Source of the DNA: Bremia lactucae
Lineage: Eukaryota > Oomycota > Peronosporomycetes > Peronosporales > Peronosporaceae
Assembly (NCBI RefSeq): GCF_004359215.1
Contig: NC_090616.1
Span: forward strand, 1,646,414 to 1,710,413
Length of the DNA: 64,000 nt
Direction of reading: 5' to 3'
Under the pieces are notes generated by a model. It made no database searches. It saw nothing but the letters and a program-made list of their open reading frames with translations, and was not told the DNA's origin. Below, in pieces: positions 56,950 to 64,000 of this stretch. Position 1 is the stretch's first letter; each line of letters begins with the position of its first letter. The position numbers and the translations under genes were made by a program.

Positions 56950-59220
56950 TTAAAAAGTCTGGCACTGGTACTTCCAGATCACCGCAAAGCAGTCGCCACT
57001 GCCTGTTGCAAAGTACGGAGAGGCTGGAGACGACGCTACACTAATGACAGAATTCCGGTAGCCCGTTAAGGTCAGCACCGAGCGAGACGAGCGGGGGTCC
57101 CAAAACACTACAGATCGATCTTTTGATCCCGACATCAACCACCTATACAATAGCAGCAGCACACATGATATCAGTAAACTACACTCAGCAGTATTCCTTT
57201 CAACATTTTATTCAGAAACACACCTTCCATCAGGTGTGTATGCCACCGAGAGGACAAAATCCTTGTGGCCTTGGAAAAGCATGCGGGGCCTTGTGGTCGT
57301 TCGGCCTTGAGCACAGACGTCCCAGAGCATAATGTTGCGATCAAGCGAGCCAGAAATCACATTCTTCCCATCAGGAGAGAAAGCAATCGAGTACACCGAG
57401 TCACTGTGGCCTTCCAATCGGTCCAATAATTGAGCTGTCTCCGTGTCCCAAATCCGTACCACTTTGTCCAGTGATGCAGCAGCAAGGAGCCGTCCATCCG
57501 GTGATAGAGCCACCGACGTGACACCATCTGAGGGTCCCCCACTTTCATTGCCAAAAATCTTCTTACATTGGCCATTGCGAGCATCCCAGAGACGAACTTT
57601 GCGGTCCCCCGACCCCGAGACAATCAAGTCATTCACATAGTCGAGTGAATAAATTTCCGACTCATGGCCCGTCATTGCTGGACCCTCTTCGTTTGACGCA
57701 ATGTCCCAAATTCGAATCGTATTCTGTGGCATCCCTGCAACGAGCTTTGTACAATCAGGCGAGAAACAAACTGCTCGTACATACGCATCATCCGGTTCAT
57801 TTGCTGCAGTATTCGTCTGTGACGTCGGCGTGTGGCCCGATCCAGCAGGACGCGACACGAGAAATTTGCGGTCCCCCGTTTTTACGTCAAAGACTTGGGC
57901 CGTTTTGTGACATCCCGACGCCATCATGGTTCCGTCTGACGAGAAGCGGACGCAGCAAACGACGCTCTGGTGGTCCATGGACTGATGCATCTCAGCTGCT
58001 GGGCGCTCCGACTCTTGGTACGACATGCTCGTCTTGGACGAGTAGACACAGCTCCAATTCAAACGACTGGCTTTGGTGTTCGAGCTCTTTTGCGTCGTAT
58101 TGTTGCCTGACGCTGTCGACAACGCCGACGTCGCATTTGACAACGATCGACTCAATTCCGGGGTCTCATTCAATGCCTTGGATGTGCTTGTTGACGCACT
58201 CAGTGACGGATTCCCACTCGCGGCATTCGGGCTCGAGTTCGTACTAGCCGATCCTTGTTCTCGATTCATCTTGGAGACTTGAGGAAGCATGCTACTTGGC
58301 GTCGATGTGTTGCTGCTTGTGGCGCTCACAGTCGAGAGCACTCCTTTGCCATTTGCATTGAGACTCGGAATACTCGGCTCGGAACCATTTAGCTTGGATT
58401 TTTTCATTGCGGGAGGCGAGTGAGCAGCACGATCTTTTCCATTCACGTCGCTATTGATACTGGGCATGCGGCGAGAAGACGGCGTCGTGTTGGTACTGCT
58501 CGGGTCCAATGGATTTAGCTGCGAGGGTGGGTTGCTACTGCCTCCCTGTGGAGGAGGTGGGAGCTGTGACGGCTGCTGGCCTAGCTGCTGGAGACTGCGC
58601 GACGCAGGTTGCACGGGTACGACGCGGACAGGTGAGCTACCATTTCCTCGTTGCTGGGTGCTGGTGGATCCAGCACGGCCTGAAGATGTCGCGGCCGCGA
58701 CGAGATTCGACATGAGCGAGACGGAATCGTCCTGCATACTGCCGCCAGACGGCAGCGCACGCGAACGTTTGGCTGGCAGCTTGACTGACATGGGCTGCTG
58801 GGGCGGTGGGACCTGCTGCTGCTGCTGCTGTTGCTGGACTTGGCCCGTTTCGAGTTGCCGACGCATTCGAAGCATATCTTCTTCATACTGTTGCCGAATA
58901 CGGCGATGATTCGACTCGAGTGCCTTGAGCGATTGCTGGATTTGATCCATTTCAACGACTTGCGACTGAATCTTTCGTTCCATTTCAAGCTGTTCCATCT
59001 TGGCCATATTCAGCTGCTGAATTGTCGCTTCGTACTCGGCCTTGACCTGATCGAGCATTTCGCCAACGCGGCTCGTTGCGGCTGTTGCGAGTTGCGGTGG
59101 TGCGCCCGGATTGCCCGCGGATGGGCCACGGAGCTGCTGGGGCTGTTGCTGGGGCGGTACCCCCGCATTGGGGTTGCCGCCGCGGCCACGGGTCGGGCCG
59201 GGGGCAGACGACGTGTACAT
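56950..59220 (-). CDS. TUP1: Tup1-type WD40 transcriptional co-repressor (two exons)
   Basis: The start chosen is ATG 59220 (MYTSSAPGP); the open frame goes 45 codons further up but only from a GTG. Exon 1 is 59220-57224. An 81-bp intron (57143-57223, GTGTGT...TATAG) leads to exon 2 at 57142-56950, which restores the last WD repeat ([22 protein letters not shown]). Total about 729 residues. Residues about 50-125 are the Tup1 N-terminal tetramerisation coiled coil ([20 protein letters not shown] ... [20 protein letters not shown]), followed by a Gln-run, a long Ser/Pro/Asn-rich linker, and about seven WD40 repeats ([86 protein letters not shown]). Partners should be DNA-bound repressors and an Ssn6-like TPR protein. 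Divergent from the FYVE gene. Confidence 0.9.
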
Positions 59221-60031
59221 GGCAAAAGGAGGCTGCGAACGAAGGGACCGAGTCAGCCGAGGGTCAAGGACGAGAGGAACAGGGTGGCAGACCTGCTGCA
59301 GAGGACGGCAAGGAGGTAGAACGGGGCGTTTAAGGCAAGGGCCGGACGGGATCACCGTGACGGCTTCTTCGTGGCTTTAAGAGTGCGGAATTGGGGGGCC
59401 GAGAGCGAGAGGGGGGGAAGCTGCGTGGATGGGGGGACTCAATCGGAATGATGGTCTTTGCAATTCAAAGGAAAGCCCTGGCTATGCGCAATGACACCAA
59501 ATCGACACCTTTGTCGACTAGATACGAAAATTCAATCCTGAAAGTCAACAGTTGGTGGACGCTACACCAAAGATCACAGAAACCGTCCTTTTCGAAACGA
59601 TACAATTCCGTGCGAAAACGTTTGGTGGCAATTGCGAGCTAGACGCTAACCCCGCATATGGATTTTTGATACCAGTGCGGCGTTTGTTACCTGCCAAGGC
59701 ACGTGTCTGTCGCATGGCGAAGTGATACAGGCGTTACGGCATCGCCTACGACGACGCGTTTGTAAAATATTGGTCGACTTTGCTAACGTCAACGTACGGT
59801 ATCTGCGGCATAAACGATGCATCACGTGCTACTTACCGTTCGGTGGCACGAATACACGCGCGTTGTGTCCTGCCATTACTCATGGCAGCCATGTCTCCCT
59901 CACTTCCTCTTTAAACGCGATATTGACTTTGAAAGGCTCTAAGAGACAACCTTACAACAATAGGGCCAGTCGCCGACACGGGCAAATATTCCTTGCGGTC
60001 AGTAGCGCTTTGCCTCCCGTCCGTCCTCGCT
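59221..60031. promoter_or_regulatory. Divergent intergenic region between TUP1 and FYVE genes
   Basis: 811 bp between the two start codons. It must contain both promoters and 5' UTRs. A G-rich stretch at about 59391-59435 is near the TUP1 side. No motif could be assigned by eye. Confidence 0.4.
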
Positions 60032-62026
60032 ATGGTGCGGTCGCTGCCGCTGCGCAAAGGTTTCTTTAAGGCCACGGTCCTGTCAGATGCTGACCAAACG
60101 GAGCTGCTGTCCTGGGGCCGTTCCCTCGTGCCTGATCTCGTGCGCCAGCCCGACGTCGAGTGGACTATGATTCACGAACGCAAGGGTGTGCAGCTTTGCG
60201 AAGACCGACAGAAGGGTGGACTTACATACTCAATTCGTGCCGTCGCCCCGGTGCATGCATCCTTGGACGACATTATGGACATTTTTCTGGCCCAAAACAC
60301 AGTGGATTACCGTGCGTTGATGCAACTACAGCTTCGTGACCTCTTTGCCGACGCGGCCGTGTTATTCCACAAAGAACAGAACGAATCCGAAGCATTAAGT
60401 ATCAAGTGGATGGCCGCACGTACGAAAAAGAGTGTGACGAGTCTCGTAGGCCAAGCAGGTGTAGACTTGTGTCTCCTCGAGTACGCGGGTGTGATCTCGT
60501 CCGAGTTTATCGACGGACATAGCCTATCCATCTGTGGATCCACCACTCCAAATTCTCCCGTGGGTGTATGTCTCTACGAATCCATTGACCAAGCCGAGTG
60601 TCCGTCCCTCCAGGATTCACATAAACTCGAGCGTGCAAGTGTGTCGAAATGTGGCTTTATCTTTCGTCCTCACGTCGACGAAGGCGTGGTCGAAGCCACG
60701 TTTGTCTGCAGTATACGCCAGCCACCTGGCATGCGGACAAAACGTCGATGGAACCGCGCCTTCTTAGCTCATTGGGCTCAAGCCATTGGTGATATTGACG
60801 AAGCCATTAGCCGTCGGCGGATCTCCAAGGAACTTACGAAACGTCGCGTACCCACGTGGGTGAACGACAAGGACCGTGCGTGTTGCCACTTGTGTCTCAA
60901 GACATTTACAAACACGCGTCGAAAACACCATTGTCGAGCGTGTGGAGAGATTATCTGTCGCGCGTGCTCGGTCTACAAAAGCGTCGACCTTCAAACCGTG
61001 GGCCTTACCACACTACGCGTGTGCAAAGCCTGTATGGACGGCACGTCGTTGGCACTGAATGAACGTTCACTGGACGAGGCCCACAATACTGCGGCTACTG
61101 GATTGCTTGTGAATGGAGGCGTTGGAAATGGCCTCGACAACGTGAATCCCAGTACGCTTCGAGATGCCGTGGAAGAATATGCATTGGCACTTCCTGGACC
61201 ACAGGTCTCGGCGGTGCCCGATCTCGTGGGAATTGCGTGGTTGCAACAATTAGCAGCACGTGACGAAGAGAGCAAGGCGATGGTGAATGCCTTAATGGAT
61301 CGATTGTGTTTGGATGCAAGCAATGGCGGTGCAATGGAAGAACAGGTGGATATTTACGATACTTTGTGTGATTTAGCCGCCCAGACCCTTGCGTGCAAGT
61401 ACGCGGTGGTGAGTTTAGTGGATGAAAACCGTCAGTGGTTTAAAAGTGCCGTGAATGTCAAGGAATCGGAAGTACCACGGGATTTTAGTTTCTGTGAGTA
61501 CCCCGTGCGAGATCAACGGCCTTTGGTGGTTATGGATACATTATGTGACCCACGATTTCAAACCAATCCGTTTGTGACGGGACCGCTGGCAGTGCGCTTC
61601 TTGGCCGGTGCACCGCTCTTTACAGTCGAGAATGAGTGCGTCGGAGCTGTTTGTGTACTGGATACGGCACCTCGCGATTCGTTGCAAGAGTCGCAGATTG
61701 CTACGATGCAAAATCTTGCGCACTTGGCAATGGTGATGGTACAAGAACGACGAGAAGCTCAACATCAAGTGGCACGCGCAATTGCGGCCTCTTCTCACCT
61801 TGTTGCAACCCGTCAAGTTCTTCCCAAAACAACGTCATCGGATCTTGTTCCGTTAAGTAGCTACTCGGAGACATCCATGGTCGTCCAAGGGCGAGAGCGA
61901 CCGAAAGAAGATCCAGTCCTTAAAGAACAAATGATTCAGTTGCTTCACAAGGCATCACAAGTTCGTGATCAGGTTAATCAGCAAACGCATAAACAACAGG
62001 CAGGACTTAAGAGCTCGGGCGAGTAA
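60032..62026 (+). CDS. START-like/FYVE/GAF domain protein
   Basis: 664 residues from ATG 60032 ([12 protein letters not shown]; the frame is open 13 codons further up, but this start matches the usual oomycete 'F-P-L-P...FF' beginning). Residues 1-255 form the lipid-binding START-like region typical of oomycete FYVE proteins. The FYVE finger at about 274-340 has [24 protein letters not shown] and RVCKAC, so the W-x-x-D, R-K-H-H-C-R and R-V-C signatures for phosphatidylinositol 3-phosphate are intact. A GAF domain follows at about 435-555 ([11 protein letters not shown]...[16 protein letters not shown]...GAPLF...GAVCVLD). The C-terminus is a Gln-rich helix. Likely an endosomal PI3P sensor with a small-molecule-binding module. 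This three-part architecture is a known oomycete expansion and a good lineage marker. Confidence 0.88.
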   Translation: MVRSLPLRKGFFKATVLSDADQTELLSWGRSLVPDLVRQPDVEWTMIHERKGVQLCEDRQKGGLTYSIRAVAPVHASLDDIMDIFLAQNTVDYRALMQLQLRDLFADAAVLFHKEQNESEALSIKWMAARTKKSVTSLVGQAGVDLCLLEYAGVISSEFIDGHSLSICGSTTPNSPVGVCLYESIDQAECPSLQDSHKLERASVSKCGFIFRPHVDEGVVEATFVCSIRQPPGMRTKRRWNRAFLAHWAQAIGDIDEAISRRRISKELTKRRVPTWVNDKDRACCHLCLKTFTNTRRKHHCRACGEIICRACSVYKSVDLQTVGLTTLRVCKACMDGTSLALNERSLDEAHNTAATGLLVNGGVGNGLDNVNPSTLRDAVEEYALALPGPQVSAVPDLVGIAWLQQLAARDEESKAMVNALMDRLCLDASNGGAMEEQVDIYDTLCDLAAQTLACKYAVVSLVDENRQWFKSAVNVKESEVPRDFSFCEYPVRDQRPLVVMDTLCDPRFQTNPFVTGPLAVRFLAGAPLFTVENECVGAVCVLDTAPRDSLQESQIATMQNLAHLAMVMVQERREAQHQVARAIAASSHLVATRQVLPKTTSSDLVPLSSYSETSMVVQGRERPKEDPVLKEQMIQLLHKASQVRDQVNQQTHKQQAGLKSSGE

Positions 62027-62657
62027 GACCTGGGACACTTTTTAGTACTTTTATATATACGTATACTCGGAATTATAGGGCGTTTTTGTGGAATAAATAG
62101 TAGGGGCTACTTTACGGGGTGATAGTAACGTGAACCGGCTCTTTGAGGGACTTGGTACCGAATTGCATTACTTCGCTTAAAAATGAGTGTCAGTTTCAAT
62201 AATTTATTGTCAACTTTTTCAAGACATGCAGATTGCAATACACAATTGGTATTGATTGGATCCAATGAACGCCAAAATCGGCCATCCAACTCACCAAATG
62301 TTCTTACATCAAACTGGCACGGCTCTTCCGTCGAAGATACGCTGTCGAGAAGCTCTGCTGTCTGTGCTTCATTAAGCACTTTATAATTCTTTCTTTTGAC
62401 TTTTCTGGTTTTTGATAACGATATGAATGACGCCGGGCTTCCAAGTGGTTGCGTCAAATAGCTTCAATCGACATTGGTTTGATTTTTTTATATCTTGCTC
62501 GTAAGTATGGGAAAAAGAATTCGGAAAAAAATCAATCTTATCTATCTGCATCGCTAAATAGTTCTATCAAAACAATTTGTCGGCAAAAATTTACTATCAT
62601 TTCTTCGATGATAGTGCTCGGTTTTAGGACTCGGACATAAAAGGACGTAGCGCAAGA
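62027..62657. other. Intergenic; contains an ATG-less ORF
   Basis: A minus open frame (62457-62107, 116 codons) has natural-looking composition (DVRTFGELDGRFWRSLDP) but no ATG anywhere in it and starts at TTG, so it is either a fragment of a lost gene or a spliced exon. No motif recognised. Confidence 0.35.
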
Positions 62658-63278
62658 ATGCTGCCCGCCAGTGAAATACAAGAGCGAGAATTTCAAGACA
62701 AAATGGGCAATAGAATGGCAGACGGATCCGACGACACCCTCGATGAGGCGAGGGCCACAGAAGGCCTCCCCACATGGAATTGGAGGGAGTACGTCCCCCC
62801 AACGTGGCCTCCTCCCGACAGGGTAGTTCCACAGTTACCTACCGTGGACGCGAAAAGCTTTACGGCCGAAGACAGGGAGGCGTACCACGCGGTGAGAAGG
62901 AACTTTTTGCGGGCTGAGCGAGAGAGAGGACCGCCACTCAAACTGGACGCCGTGGAGACCAAAGCCGCGTACATCAAGCGGGCCAAAAAGGGAAAGGACC
63001 GACTTGGTTTGCGGAAAATTTCTCGCAAAAAGAAACATAAGAAGATGTTTCGACAGAAACGCAGCGGATGTTTCATCTCCCTCGCCGAGATAGCCAAATC
63101 AGGCAGTGCGGGCAAGAAGCTGACAGAGGGTCCCGCCGCCGACCGCCGAGAAGACCAGGAAGACCGTGATTTTTGGGACGACCTTGACTACTGCGTAAAC
63201 GAAGGAAACAACAACGACGACGAAGAGGTAATGGTTGAGACGATCGATTTAACCCAGGCGGACAGCGATGAAGAATAA
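62658..63278 (+). CDS. Small basic protein with C-terminal SUMO-interaction-like motif
   Basis: 206 residues from ATG 62658. Acidic start, then a Trp/Pro-rich stretch (PTWNWREYVPPTWPPP), a helical part (AEDREAYHAVRRNFLRAERE) and a strongly basic stretch (KGKDRLGLRKISRKKKHKKM) that looks like a nuclear localisation signal. The end is EDRDFWDDLDYCVNEG, an Asn/Asp/Glu run, and finally ETIDLTQADSDEE. A hydrophobic I-D-L-T core flanked by acids is the classic SUMO-interacting motif. I do not recognise the family. GC is higher than in its surroundings and it is immediately followed by a tandem repeat, so it could belong to a mobile element. No introns needed. Confidence 0.5.
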   Translation: MLPASEIQEREFQDKMGNRMADGSDDTLDEARATEGLPTWNWREYVPPTWPPPDRVVPQLPTVDAKSFTAEDREAYHAVRRNFLRAERERGPPLKLDAVETKAAYIKRAKKGKDRLGLRKISRKKKHKKMFRQKRSGCFISLAEIAKSGSAGKKLTEGPAADRREDQEDRDFWDDLDYCVNEGNNNDDEEVMVETIDLTQADSDEE

Positions 63279-63289
63279 GCAGGACAAGG

Positions 63290-64000
63290 GACACGTACAA
63301 ATTGAATCAGTAGATAATCACAATGCGATGGTTGCGGCAAAAAGCTGCATGGTAGCAACGTGTAGGAAGACATTATTGTGCTCGAAATATGTCGAACACG
63401 GCCGAACCCCAAAAAACCGAGTAGCAGGAGCGCCTTAAGACTTAAAATCTACTAAATAGTAAACTGAATTTTATTAAGGCTGTACAAATTGGAGCAGTAG
63501 AAAATCCCAATGCGGTGCTTTGCGGTAAAAAGCGCATGTTACCAACTTGCAGGAAGACATTGCTGTGTTCGCAACATGTCCATAACGGCCGAACTCCAAA
63601 AAAACGAGTCGCAGGAACGCCTCAAGACTTAAGATTCATTATGAGCTCAAGTTTATTAAGGCTGTACAAATTGGAGCAGTAGAAAATCACAATGCGGTGC
63701 TTTGCGGCAAAAAGCGCATTTTACCAACTTGCAGGAAGACATTACTGTGGTTGCAACATGTCCAATACGGCCGAACTCCAAAAAAACGAGTCGCAGGAAC
63801 GGTTCAAGACTTTGAATTCATTAAATAATGAACTCAAGTTTATTAAGGCTGTTCAAAGTGGAGCAGAAGAAAATCACAATGCGGTGCTTTGCGGCAAAAA
63901 GCGCATGTTACCAACTTGCAGGAAGACATTAATGTGTTCGCAACATGTCCAATACGGCCGAACTCCAAAAAACCGTGTAGCTGAAACGCCTCAAGACTTA
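63290..64000 (+). repeat. Tandem repeat, unit about 182-187 bp, nearly four copies, runs off the window
   Basis: The landmark caatgcg(a/g)tg recurs at 63321, 63508, 63690 and 63877 (spacings 187, 182, 187). Each unit also carries acttgcaggaagacatt, gcaacatgtcc and cggccgaactccaaaaaa. On plus each unit can be read as roughly 62 codons with CRKTLLCS and NGRTPKNRVAG, but stops and the 182-bp spacing break a continuous frame. The first copy is the most diverged. Continues past 64000. Confidence 0.85.

Noticed and set aside
58831..59319. 162-codon plus frame
   Set aside because: Antisense to the Tup1 coiled coil and Gln-rich part.
63290..64000. CRISPR-like array
   Set aside because: Units of about 186 bp are contiguous direct repeats without unique spacers, in a eukaryotic genome.
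1..64000. tRNA, rRNA or snRNA genes
   Set aside because: None recognised on either strand by eye; a dedicated scan could still find a divergent one.

Overview
The window looks like an oomycete chromosome, most likely Peronosporales (Phytophthora or a downy mildew). The reasons are a START-like/FYVE/GAF protein of the type expanded in oomycetes, compact genes with 70-80 bp GT-AG introns, very short intergenic gaps, and Gypsy and Copia retroelements whose coding parts I recognise from Phytophthora genomes. I cannot name the species. It splits into two compartments: about 42 kb of mostly dead LTR retroelements at the left, and a dense island of single-copy housekeeping genes at about 46-63 kb.

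Left compartment. A PDZ-like membrane protein gene (316-984) is followed by a mosaic of decayed Ty3/Gypsy pieces (about 1.85-21.5 kb). The mosaic also holds a Gypsy gag/protease of a second family (about 8.9-10.1 kb), a Copia gag/protease remnant (about 11.2-11.9 kb) and a small TIR element carrying a host-like MIT-domain fragment (13990-14912). One host gene survives inside, a two-exon sepiapterin-reductase-like SDR (23970-24889, minus strand). Two long and nearly identical but already broken chromodomain Gypsy copies then face each other tail to tail (about 24.97-31.39 kb on plus, about 35.02-42.07 kb on minus). They form a giant inverted repeat around another broken Gypsy piece.

Right compartment. 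A putative DNA-binding protein with a W-T-x-E-E-type domain (plus), a secreted RNase T2 (minus), a WASH-complex FAM21/WASHC2 homologue (minus), a DUSP/Tudor-like/USP deubiquitinase with three introns (plus, divergent from WASHC2 over 108 bp), a mitochondrial-type membrane protein with one intron (minus), a Tup1-type WD40 co-repressor with one intron (minus), a START-like/FYVE/GAF protein (plus, divergent from TUP1), and a small basic protein ending in a SUMO-interaction-like motif. The window ends inside a roughly 186-bp tandem repeat.

Most interesting signals, all in the Gypsy family. (1) Coding and LTR sequence is packed with short perfect hairpins (arms 8-13 bp, loops 0-9 nt), often four within 200 bp, which I do not see in the host genes. 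(2) Short blocks are inverted in place, the clearest being a block of about 120 bp that differs in orientation between the two otherwise near-identical copies. (3) A second ORF system lies on the strand opposite pol, between the LTR and the integrase end. It encodes a conserved N-terminal part and a coiled coil, appears in three copies, and its antisense reading is better conserved than the pol-strand reading. Together these suggest an ambisense retroelement shaped by hairpin-templated rearrangement. Splice sites, domain limits and similarity statements are by eye; nothing was searched.
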